18,378 nt of DNA from RGIG8709 sp045537065 (lineage in GTDB: Bacteria; Bacillota; Clostridia; Monoglobales; Monoglobaceae). The DNA lies in assembly GCA_045537065.1 (NCBI GenBank), contig JAZSOT010000013.1:1-18378 (forward strand), given 5' to 3'. A program made the position numbers and the translations under genes. Under the pieces are notes generated by a model that was given only the letters and a program-made list of their open reading frames with translations, was not told where the DNA came from and searched no databases. Shown piece after piece: positions 1-6,637 of the stretch (its first letter is position 1; each line of letters starts with the position of its first letter).

Positions 1-1314
1 ATTGAGATGTGTAATAAAGGAAAAATAGATTTGGTTATTACAAAGTCAATTTCACGTTTCGCAAGAAATACTGTTGATTGCCTAACGCATGTAAGAAAAC
101 TAAAGGCAAATAATATAGGTGTTATTTTTGAAAAGGAAGGAATAAATACGCTCGATGCAGTTAGTGAAACATTTTTAACATGGTTTAGTGCTTTTGCTCA
201 GGCGGAAAGTGAATCGCTTAGTCAAAATGTAACCAGAGGTAAAAGAATGGGATATAAGGAAGGAAAGTTTGCTTTCCCCTCATTATTATATGGATATGAC
301 AGAGGGGATGGAAAAACACCTGTTATAATTCTAGAACAGGCTACTGTTATTCGAAAAATGTTTCATATGTATTTGGAAGGAAAATCAATAAGAGGGATTA
401 AAGAGTGGCTTAATGCTAATAAAATTGAAACACCAAAAGGCAATGAGTTGTGGAGTGAATCTACTGTGTCTGGAATATTGAGAAATGAGAAATATAAAGG
501 TGATGCACTCTTACAGAAAAGTTATACTGTAGATTATCTTACAAAGACAACAGCAAAAAACAAAGGTGAGGTAACACAATATTATATTGAAAATAACCAT
601 GAGGCTATTGTATCACGAGAAATATTTGATATGGTGCAAGATGAGATGCAACGACGAGTAAGCTTATACAGTAGTAAAACTCCAAGCAAATATAGTTCTA
701 AATATGCTCTCACAGGCAAGGTGATCTGCGGAGAATGTGGTGCTAAGTATAGAAGAGTTACATGGTCACGAAATGGCAAAAAGAAAATAGTGTGGAGATG
801 TATCGAGAGACTAAATAACGGAACACAGAACTGCAAGAGTTCACCAACAATACTTGAAGAAGACTTAAACAATGCAGTATTAAACAACATTAAGAGTATT
901 CTCGGTAATTTTGATGATGTAAAAAATAAAGTAAAAGAAAAAATTGAGATAGATATCTTTAAGGATAATGAGCATAATCTACAGGCTATAAAGAGAAAAA
1001 TTCTAAAATACGAAAAAGAATTGAGCCTGTTAGGGAATATTATAAAAGAATCTGAGAACAAGGAGTTTTATGCAAATAAAATACGGACAATAGAATCTCA
1101 AGTAGACAGGTTAAACAACAAACTTAAAAAAGCAGTTTCTACGGATAATGCAATAATAAATCAAATAGAAGAATTCATTGATAACACGGATCTGAATATA
1201 AATGAGTATTTTAATCAGATGGTAAAGTCGGTAATTGTTTCAGTAACAGTAGTGACCCAAGAAAAAGTAAAGATTAAATATGTTGATGACACAGAAGTGG
1301 AAGTTAAAATATAA
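1..1314 (+). CDS. Large serine recombinase (5' end off the window)
   Basis: This is a site-specific recombinase of the large serine family, which integrates and excises mobile elements through a 5'-phosphoserine intermediate. The frame is open to base 1, so the first visible ATG at 7 is probably internal; the N-terminal part with the catalytic serine lies outside the window. The visible part begins late in the resolvase domain, with the conserved SISRFARN stretch. It continues with the AQAESESLSQNVTRGKR linker helix, a recombinase domain, and a zinc-ribbon with Cys241, Cys244, Cys265 and Cys276 (counted from the ATG at 7). A Lys/Glu-rich coiled coil makes up the C-terminus. All 435 visible residues are uninterrupted. 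It probably mobilised the adjacent deaminase operon, though no att site could be identified. Confidence 0.93.
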   Translation: MEMCNKGKIDLVITKSISRFARNTVDCLTHVRKLKANNIGVIFEKEGINTLDAVSETFLTWFSAFAQAESESLSQNVTRGKRMGYKEGKFAFPSLLYGYDRGDGKTPVIILEQATVIRKMFHMYLEGKSIRGIKEWLNANKIETPKGNELWSESTVSGILRNEKYKGDALLQKSYTVDYLTKTTAKNKGEVTQYYIENNHEAIVSREIFDMVQDEMQRRVSLYSSKTPSKYSSKYALTGKVICGECGAKYRRVTWSRNGKKKIVWRCIERLNNGTQNCKSSPTILEEDLNNAVLNNIKSILGNFDDVKNKVKEKIEIDIFKDNEHNLQAIKRKILKYEKELSLLGNIIKESENKEFYANKIRTIESQVDRLNNKLKKAVSTDNAIINQIEEFIDNTDLNINEYFNQMVKSVIVSVTVVTQEKVKIKYVDDTEVEVKI

Positions 1315-1366
1315 AACTTATGGTGGAGAGCATAAAGGCTGTCTGTATATTTATCCCTTTTACATA

Positions 1367-1395
1367 TTGAAAATTTTGGCGAATTATGGTATAAT
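1367..1395 (+). promoter_or_regulatory. Sigma-A promoter of the deaminase operon
   Basis: A TTGAAA -35 box (1367-1372) and a TATAAT -10 box (1390-1395) are separated by exactly 17 bp, with an extended -10 TG at 1387-1388. Transcription would start near 1402, about 22 nt before the ATG at 1424. The 5' leader is therefore very short, with no room for a long regulatory RNA in front of the first gene. Confidence 0.8.
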
Positions 1396-1423
1396 AATAA
1401 AAAATATATTGGTGGTGAGTAAG

Positions 1424-2326
1424 ATGTTAGGTAAGATAGATATTCTATCTGAAATGGAAAATAAGAATTTAGATATTGTACCATTTAATGAAAATAATTT
1501 GAAAGGTGCATCGTATGATATAACACCAACTATAATAGCTTTATCGACGCGATGTGGGATGTTGGAATCAGTTTATTGTGATACTAAATATCCATTCAAC
1601 TATTATTTTTATGTTCGTGCAAAAGATACCGTGTTAGTTGTCAGTAAAGAATATATATCAGTTCCTGACAACATAGCAGGCTATGTGATATCCCGTGTGT
1701 CAAATGTAGTAGAAGGTATAGGGCATGTATGCACAAGTATAGATCCAAATTGGAAAGGTGCATTATTAATTGCTTTAAATAATCCTACAAATAAACCTAT
1801 AAAAATATGTGTTAACAGTAAAAATGCAAGTAATAATGCAAACAAATTAGCTACTATTACTTTTAATTATTTAAGTAATGGAATAAATGAAAAAACGCCT
1901 CACTCTGGTATGAGAATAGATTTACTGAATCAAATGAAATATTCTAATCGAATAGGAATTAAGGCGTTCTTACGTAAAAAAATTCATCCTTATAGAGTTG
2001 AGTTTACAGATTTTTTCTTCAATTACTGCGAGATGTTGTCATCTGGTGAAATGGAATGGGATGAATTTGTAAAACCACTTGTGGGAGAATCAGTGGATAA
2101 ATGTGTGAATTGTTCTAATTATAAAAAAAGTAAAAAGAAAGAGAAAATAGATGATTTTATAATTAGAGAAAGTCGCATAAGCAAAGTTTTTAATTGGTTA
2201 AACACTCATAAAAAAATAATTTACGAAGTACTAATATTTATATTATTATTACTTGCAGCTACTGGAAAACTACCCGTAATGATTCAAAAAATCGCAGATG
2301 CATATGTTAAATATGTAAATAATTAA
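1424..2326 (+). CDS. Membrane-anchored DCD/dUTPase-fold protein, probably non-catalytic
   Basis: This 300-residue protein resembles the dCTP deaminase/dUTPase superfamily. GASYDI (residues 28-33) matches the early ASVDLRLG-type motif. SRVS near 90-93 occupies the SSLAR region, and IDPNWKG (from Ile106) matches the IDPGWxG motif. In canonical Dcd the catalytic Glu follows in GxxxLEF; here the aligned residue appears to be Ala117 (GALLIALNN), so deamination seems unlikely. After the domain come a CVNC pair (Cys227, Cys230), a lysine-rich stretch and one hydrophobic segment (about 265-279), suggesting anchoring to the inner membrane face. I chose the ATG at 1424 because it follows a GGTGGTGAG Shine-Dalgarno and the promoter; the frame is open further upstream. 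The next gene begins 21 nt downstream, so the two are probably co-expressed. A nucleotide-sensing or regulatory role is inference. Confidence 0.75.
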   Translation: MLGKIDILSEMENKNLDIVPFNENNLKGASYDITPTIIALSTRCGMLESVYCDTKYPFNYYFYVRAKDTVLVVSKEYISVPDNIAGYVISRVSNVVEGIGHVCTSIDPNWKGALLIALNNPTNKPIKICVNSKNASNNANKLATITFNYLSNGINEKTPHSGMRIDLLNQMKYSNRIGIKAFLRKKIHPYRVEFTDFFFNYCEMLSSGEMEWDEFVKPLVGESVDKCVNCSNYKKSKKKEKIDDFIIRESRISKVFNWLNTHKKIIYEVLIFILLLLAATGKLPVMIQKIADAYVKYVNN

Positions 2327-2347
2327 AATTATATGGAGGTATACGAT

Positions 2348-4051
2348 ATGGCAGACAATACTTCTTTGGTAAATAGAGCTGTTGAAAGGATATTTGCTGA
2401 ACGTAAAGATTTTATTATAATAGGATTGACGGGTAGAACTGGTTGCGGATGCTCAACTGTTGCAAGATTATTGCAAAAATCATTTGTAGATTTGCAACCA
2501 CCTTTGCCTCATGATAATAAAACCATTGAAGATAGAGAGTATAAAATAATATATGAATATGCGAGAAACGCATGGATTCCTTTTAGATTAATTGAAATGA
2601 AACATATAATATTTACATTCATACTTGAGCATGCTTATGAAGAAATGTTTCAATATGTTAATAAATGTTCGGGAAGTGTAATTGACTTTTCTAATTATGA
2701 AGAGACTTATAAAGCTCTTCACAAAAAAAGGGTTGAATTAAAACAAAAGGTGGAGGAAAGAGCCAATCATTTAGAGAATATACTTGTTGCTGATGATCTA
2801 TATTCGTTCTACTTTGAAGAAATACCTAAAGCGTTTGCTGAATTTCAAAAACACATTCCCGTTGAGGTATATACAATATTGTTGCAGAAAATTGGTGATA
2901 ACATACGAGCTTCGGGAGATGCTTTCTCAGAAAATGTTGTTCCTGAAAATGTATTAAAACTTTCTCAACGAGTTAATATGTTAATAAAAATTTTGAGACA
3001 AAGGAATATACAAGAAAAGAAACAGGTGTTAGTTGTTATAGACGCTTTTAGGAATCCGTATGAAGCCACCTTTTTCAAGGATAGATATTCTGCGTTTTAT
3101 TTATTTGCAATTAATTCATTAGATAATGAACGAAAAAACCGCCTAATTAAAAAAGGTTTTACATACGATGATGTGGTAAAGCTTGACAAAAAAGAATATC
3201 CTTCATTAAATAATGAAATAGGAGTTTTTAATAATATAAACATAGAAAAAACTGTAGAAAAAGCTGATGTACATATAAATAATCCGGATTCTAAGTCCAA
3301 CACATATGATGAAACGAAAAGGCAACTGATAAGGTATGTCTCACTAATAATGCATCCAGGACTCGTACCTCCAACTCAGATAGAGTACTGCATGCAATCG
3401 GCATATAATGCGAGACTTAATTCGGGTTGTTTATCAAGACAGGTTGGTGCAGTTATTTCAGATAGTCAATATTCAATAATTGCCACTGGTTGGAATACAA
3501 CACCGGCTGGCCAAATTCCGTGTAGTTTAAGATCTCTTTTTTCGTTAATTCATGACGATGAAGAAGATGAAGTTGGAATGAGTGAGTATGAAAGGACGGA
3601 TGAAAAATATCGCAATTATGTAAAGAACAAAACTCAAAATATTGATTTTTCATTATTAAAGGGGAGAAATTGTTCGTATTGCTTTAAAGATGCGTATTTA
3701 TCGTATAAAAATCAGAAGAATCAAGTGCACACGCGTGCTATTCATGCTGAAGAAATGGCATTTCTCCAGGCGGCGAAAATTGGCACACCAGTTGTAACCG
3801 GTGGATATTTATTTACTACAGCTAGCCCTTGCGAACTGTGTTCAAAAAAGGCTTATCATTTAGGAATTTCAAAGATATATTACATAGATAAATATCCAGG
3901 TATATCTTATGAACATATTTTAAATTGTGGCGAAAGCTCGTTAGACATGATTCCATTTAGTGGTGCAATTGGCAGAGCATACACTCAACTATATACAGAA
4001 ATACTTCCATATAAAGATGAGTTATATATGTTGTTGGGACTTAAATTTTAA
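2348..4051 (+). CDS. AvcD/DcdV-like P-loop NTPase-dCMP deaminase, putative anti-phage enzyme
   Basis: The 567-residue protein has the layout of AvcD/DcdV enzymes, which deplete deoxycytidine nucleotides during phage infection. The N-terminal P-loop reads GRTGCGCST (residues 29-37): the usual Walker A lysine is a cysteine, Cys35. A Walker B-like VLVVIDAFRNP follows with Asp232. The C-terminal deaminase starts with the substrate-site region around SGCLSRQVGAVISD and ATGWNTTP. Its zinc site is His466-Ala-Glu468 plus Pro494-Cys495-x2-Cys498. All catalytic deaminase residues are present, so dCMP/dCTP deaminase activity is plausible. The start at 2348 is preferred because the earlier ATG at 2333 lies inside the GGAGG ribosome site (2335-2339). 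It is the second gene of an operon with the DCD-like protein and is followed by a strong terminator. The family call is confident; a defence role is inferred from the family. Confidence 0.88.
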   Translation: MADNTSLVNRAVERIFAERKDFIIIGLTGRTGCGCSTVARLLQKSFVDLQPPLPHDNKTIEDREYKIIYEYARNAWIPFRLIEMKHIIFTFILEHAYEEMFQYVNKCSGSVIDFSNYEETYKALHKKRVELKQKVEERANHLENILVADDLYSFYFEEIPKAFAEFQKHIPVEVYTILLQKIGDNIRASGDAFSENVVPENVLKLSQRVNMLIKILRQRNIQEKKQVLVVIDAFRNPYEATFFKDRYSAFYLFAINSLDNERKNRLIKKGFTYDDVVKLDKKEYPSLNNEIGVFNNINIEKTVEKADVHINNPDSKSNTYDETKRQLIRYVSLIMHPGLVPPTQIEYCMQSAYNARLNSGCLSRQVGAVISDSQYSIIATGWNTTPAGQIPCSLRSLFSLIHDDEEDEVGMSEYERTDEKYRNYVKNKTQNIDFSLLKGRNCSYCFKDAYLSYKNQKNQVHTRAIHAEEMAFLQAAKIGTPVVTGGYLFTTASPCELCSKKAYHLGISKIYYIDKYPGISYEHILNCGESSLDMIPFSGAIGRAYTQLYTEILPYKDELYMLLGLKF

Positions 4052-4069
4052 TTGTTATAAAACGGAATA

Positions 4070-4116
4070 ACACCTGATATTTAATCCAGTAGTGTTTTAA
4101 TATCAGGTGTTTTCTT
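4070..4116 (+). terminator. Terminator of the deaminase operon
   Basis: A perfect 12-bp stem pairs 4070-4081 with 4099-4110 around a 17-nt loop and is followed by TTTCTT. It lies 18 nt after the deaminase stop codon and closes that operon. Confidence 0.8.
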
Positions 4117-4121
4117 AATAG

Positions 4122-4271
4122 AATACTATATGCCTCTCGACGATGACTATGTCGGGTTATTTAATAACTATTTATAGAAATGTCACCGATTTTGTCACCG
4201 ATAATGTCACCAATAAAAGAACTGTCACCTTTAGGGTGACAGAAAAGGTGACAGATAAAGACGGTGCGTAA
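4122..4271 (+). pseudogene. Remnant coding tail with VT-x-x repeats
   Basis: The DNA carries TGTCACC at 4181, 4193, 4205 and 4223, then the inverted form GGTGACA at 4235 and 4247, all spaced 12 or 18 bp apart. Read in one frame this gives NVTDFVTDNVTNKRTVT and then RVTEKVTDKDGA before a TAA at 4269. Such VTDKVTEK tails are familiar at the C-termini of AlbA_2/ATP-binding proteins in mobile DNA of gut Firmicutes. No ribosome site or N-terminal domain is visible; the frame opens only after a TAG at 4119. I read it as the surviving end of a deleted gene. A DNA-level iteron array is the alternative. Confidence 0.45.
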
Positions 4272-4291
4272 AAAATCAGATTAAAAATGTG

Positions 4292-4321
4292 TGAACCCCA
4301 ATCTGGACCCAAAATGAACCC
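4292..4321. repeat. Short tandem TGRACCC repeats
   Basis: TGAACCC (4292), TGGACCC (4304) and TGAACCC (4315) recur at 12- and 11-bp spacing just after the VT-repeat tail. They look like another low-complexity coding tail now out of frame. Between here and about 4,595 no gene, RNA or clear hairpin was seen. Confidence 0.4.
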
Positions 4322-4595
4322 TAAAATTGTATGTGTTGTTGGTAAAAATTAAAAGGTTTACAAGTGTGAACAGAGGTTTGTTTCATCGAGGTAGATTTGA
4401 GAGTAAAATTTCGATAGGTATGCAGCTACAAAATGTGCCAATAAAATTCAGACAACTATTAAGAGTTGGACGTTTGTTTGTGGTATGACTCATAAGTGAA
4501 GTGCTCCTATCATGCATGTGCGCTACTTATTAAAAGTGACAGAAGTGTATAGGCGTAGATTAAAACTGGAATAATTTTAAATAGTTTTGTTGTTT

Positions 4596-4650
4596 AAATG
4601 GCACCGATTTTGACACAAATAATGGCACTGATAAAACTGACCATAAACAG
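4596..4650 (+). repeat. Degenerate second copy of the VT-repeat tail
   Basis: Bases 4596-4636 match 4178-4218 at 34 of 41 positions. In the matching frame this copy reads NGTDFDTNNGTDKTDHKQ and then stops at TAA, so most valine codons (GTC) have become GGC or GAC. It is a diverged duplicate of the tail 418 bp upstream. Confidence 0.55.
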
Positions 4651-4690
4651 TAAAAAACTAGTGCATCTATTATGTACGTGAAAGCCATAG

Positions 4691-4733
4691 AAACCGAATG
4701 ATTTAGATGCCAATCTAGATTGTTCGGTTTTTT
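4691..4733 (+). terminator. Terminator just upstream of the thiamine operon
   Basis: A 17-bp hairpin with three G-U wobbles pairs AACCGAATGATTTAGAT with a distal arm ending in GTTCGGTT, around a GCCA loop, and is followed by a T-run. No intact gene now precedes it, so it may belong to a lost gene or insulate the thiamine operon from upstream transcription. Confidence 0.75.
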
Positions 4734-4765
4734 ATAATTTCCATAAAATAATTTAACTAAAACTA

Positions 4766-4794
4766 TTGAAATATGTTTTGAAAAGTGATATAAT
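4766..4794 (+). promoter_or_regulatory. Promoter of the thiamine salvage operon
   Basis: TTGAAA (4766-4771) and TATAAT (4789-4794) are separated by 17 bp, with an extended -10 TG at 4786-4787. Transcription would begin near 4801, directly before the TPP riboswitch. Confidence 0.85.
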
Positions 4795-4807
4795 ACATTT
4801 AAACTTA

Positions 4808-4900
4808 ATAAATGGGAGCTTGTGTTACAGGCTGAGAGGGAGGTAAAACCTCCGACCGAGAACCTGATTTGGATAATGCCAACGTAGGGATGCCTGAACG
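4808..4900 (+). promoter_or_regulatory. TPP riboswitch (THI element)
   Basis: This is a full TPP aptamer. The pyrimidine-sensing arm has CTGAGA (4832-4837), a GGAGG/CCTCC P3 stem (4839-4853) and GACCGAG (4854-4860). The pyrophosphate-sensing arm follows with AACCTGATTTGGATAATGCC (4861-4880) and GTAGGGA (4884-4890). The terminator at 4930-4959 is the likely expression platform, so high TPP should switch the operon off. An AAACTTAAGTTT palindrome (4913-4924), which can also pair with 4801-4808, sits between aptamer and terminator and may form the anti-terminator. Confidence 0.95.
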
Positions 4901-4929
4901 AGAGTTTTAGGAAAACTTAAGTTTACTTA

Positions 4930-4959
4930 GGAGTTACCAAATCGGTAGCTCCTTTTTTT
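4930..4959 (+). terminator. Riboswitch-controlled terminator
   Basis: GGAGTTACC (4930-4938) pairs with GGTAGCTCC (4944-4952), with one G-U pair and an AAATC loop, followed by seven T. It lies 30-40 nt after the TPP aptamer, the usual position for transcription attenuation. Confidence 0.9.
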
Positions 4960-5027
4960 ATTGCAACGGAGGTGAAATTAACATCCGATAGAATCGGACG
5001 GATATCAGGCGAGCGCCTTTTGTCTTG

Positions 5028-5105
5028 TATTTTGCGATGGGAACCCGTGTTTCGGGGTGAGAGGAGAAAATGAATTCTCGACCGAGCAAGGCTTTTGCTT
5101 TGTAT
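5028..5105 (+). promoter_or_regulatory. Second TPP-like half-aptamer, candidate HMP-PP riboswitch
   Basis: The element repeats the first half of the TPP aptamer. ATGGGA (5037), GTGAGA (5057-5062), a GAGAA/TTCTC hairpin (5064-5079) and GACCGAG (5080-5086) occur at almost the same spacing as in the upstream riboswitch: 21 and 22 nt, against 21 and 21. The CCTGAT...GGATAATGCC arm that binds pyrophosphate is absent. A possible P1 pairs TTTTGC (5030-5035) with GCAAGG (5086-5091); an alternative hairpin AGCAA/TTGCT (5085-5099) would compete with it. HMP-PP (thiS-motif) riboswitches are known to resemble the pyrimidine-binding half of TPP aptamers and control thiazole genes. Here the first gene is a thiazole transporter. 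A decayed duplicate of the TPP aptamer is the alternative. Confidence 0.6.
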
Positions 5106-5130
5106 AATAACAAGAAAAGAGGAATTTCAA

Positions 5131-5850
5131 ATGACTAATTCAAAAAACTTACTTAAAATGATTGTACTTTCAATGCTTATAGCTCTTGGTGTGGTAATAT
5201 CCCCAATACTCAGAGTTGAGGGAATGTGTCCGATGGCACATTTTATCAATATTGTATGCTCTGTTTTCTTGGGACCTTGGTATTCGCTTTTGTGTGCTAC
5301 ACTTATTGGAATTATTCGTATGGCAACAATGGGAATACCACCGATTGCATTGACGGGTGCAATTTTTGGTGCGTTTTTGTCAGGGGTTTTCTATCGTGTT
5401 TCAAAAGGCAAAATTATATTTGCTGTACTTGGCGAAATTATTGGAACGGGTATTATTGGAGCTATTGTGTCTTATCCCGTTATGAATTTTATTTGGGGTA
5501 AGGAAGGTCTTAGTTGGATGTTTTATGTTCCGTCATTTATATGTGGAACCCTTATCGGTGGTAGTATAGCTTATGTATTCTTGCGCAAATTTGCTGATAA
5601 TGGTATGCTCGCTCAAATACAAAATATGCTTGCAACAAGAAGTTATCAGGATAAAAGAAGTTTACTTTCAAATACTTTGGTGATTGCTGCCTTTGGTGCA
5701 ATACTCTTTGTGGTGATTGAGATAGCATCAGGAATATTCAAACTCACATCTCCAATATTTGATGTATTACCATATGTATCACTTGTGATTTGTATTGTTG
5801 TAGCAACAGTATATTATGTTTTCAAGAAGGTGAAAAAGGATGGTAGATAA
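5131..5850 (+). CDS. thiW: ECF transporter S component for hydroxyethylthiazole
   Basis: ThiW is the substrate-binding membrane subunit that brings hydroxyethylthiazole into the cell, using shared ECF ATPase and T subunits encoded elsewhere. The 239-residue protein has a hydrophobic N-terminal segment, then VEGMCPMAHFINIVCSVFLG and MGIPPIALTGAIFGA, typical of ThiW. About five to six membrane segments cover the first 160-170 residues. An extra portion follows, with a polar linker and two more membrane segments (about 190-235), giving a protein longer than usual for ThiW. The ATG at 5131 follows AGAGGA with 7 nt spacing. The next gene, thiM, starts 11 nt before this one ends, which fits uptake followed by phosphorylation of thiazole. 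Confidence 0.88.
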   Translation: MTNSKNLLKMIVLSMLIALGVVISPILRVEGMCPMAHFINIVCSVFLGPWYSLLCATLIGIIRMATMGIPPIALTGAIFGAFLSGVFYRVSKGKIIFAVLGEIIGTGIIGAIVSYPVMNFIWGKEGLSWMFYVPSFICGTLIGGSIAYVFLRKFADNGMLAQIQNMLATRSYQDKRSLLSNTLVIAAFGAILFVVIEIASGIFKLTSPIFDVLPYVSLVICIVVATVYYVFKKVKKDGR

Positions 5851-6637
5851 AATTTTCGAAATAAAGAATTCCGTAAAAAAACAAAAACCGCTTATTCATT
5901 GTATCACAAATCCAATATCCATAAATCAATGTGCGAATGCGATACTTTCACTCGGAGCAAAGCCTATTATGGCAGAACATCCGAAGGAAGTTTGCGAAAT
6001 AACTTTTGCATCTGATGCGCTAATGCTTAACATAGGTAACATTACAGATGCAAGAATGGAATCTATTTTTCTTTCTATGGGAACGGCAAAAGAAAGAAAT
6101 ATCCCCGTTTTATTAGATGTTGTCGGAATTGCGTGTTCAAGCTTAAGACGAGAATATATAGATAGCTTCCTTAAGAAGTTTATACCTTCTGTAATAAAAG
6201 GCAATTATTCGGAAATTAAAGCTTTGTATGACGAAGAATATTCTTCTCCGGGAGTGGATGCAGAACTTTCGATTGATGCAGATAACATCACAGCAATAGC
6301 TATAAACCTTGCAAAAAAACATAAAACAGTTATTCTTGCTACGGGGAAAGTTGATATTGTGACAGATGGGAAAAGAACTATTTATGTAAAAAATGGAATA
6401 CCAAGCCTAACATCTGTTACCGGGACGGGATGTATGTTAGGTAGCTTATGTACCACATTTATGACATCTGCAAGTCCTATGGACGCAACCATATCCGCAT
6501 GTTGTTATTTTGGGATTTGCGGGGAGCTTTCTAAAACGGATAATGATGCCGGAAGTTTTATGGTGAATTTAATGGATAGAATTTCAACACTTGACAAAGA
6601 AGAAATATTAAAACATTTGAATTTGGAGGAAAGATAG
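5840..6637 (+). CDS. thiM: Hydroxyethylthiazole kinase
   Basis: ThiM phosphorylates 4-methyl-5-(2-hydroxyethyl)thiazole to the phosphate used by ThiE, the salvage route to the thiazole half of thiamine. The 265-residue length is standard. The sequence HCITNPISINQCANAILSLG near the N-terminus and the anion-hole motif TSVTGTGCMLGS with Cys198 are family signatures. The ATG overlaps the end of thiW and is preceded by AAGGTG inside that gene. Cytosolic enzyme of the thiW-thiM-thiE-thiD operon. Confidence 0.96.
   Translation: MVDKIFEIKNSVKKQKPLIHCITNPISINQCANAILSLGAKPIMAEHPKEVCEITFASDALMLNIGNITDARMESIFLSMGTAKERNIPVLLDVVGIACSSLRREYIDSFLKKFIPSVIKGNYSEIKALYDEEYSSPGVDAELSIDADNITAIAINLAKKHKTVILATGKVDIVTDGKRTIYVKNGIPSLTSVTGTGCMLGSLCTTFMTSASPMDATISACCYFGICGELSKTDNDAGSFMVNLMDRISTLDKEEILKHLNLEER

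Larger units (their letters stand above)
1..4270. mobile_element. Probable integrative element, one end only
   Basis: A large serine recombinase, a two-gene defence-like operon and degenerate repeat DNA lie together to the left of a conserved metabolic operon. This arrangement suggests an integrated element or its remnant. The left end is outside the window. The right end is unresolved and could lie anywhere from about 4,070 to 4,735. No terminal repeats or att core could be matched. The grouping is inferred from gene content. Confidence 0.35.

Noticed and set aside
582..1061. Minus-strand 159-residue open frame inside the recombinase gene
   Set aside because: It is antisense to a clear serine recombinase, has biased low-complexity composition and shows no ribosome site or family motif.
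1280..1423. Longer start for the DCD-like gene
   Set aside because: The extra 48 codons overlap the recombinase end and span the promoter at 1367-1395; the ATG at 1424 has the ribosome site.
4181..4253. CRISPR-like array
   Set aside because: Units are only 7-12 bp with no unique spacers, and the last ones are inverted; a coding-tail remnant explains them better.
4970..5020. Leader peptide after GGAGGTG at 4969-4975, or a terminator at AGGCGAGCGCCTTTT
   Set aside because: No suitable start codon follows the ribosome-like site, and the hairpin stem is only 4 bp with four T, too weak to call.
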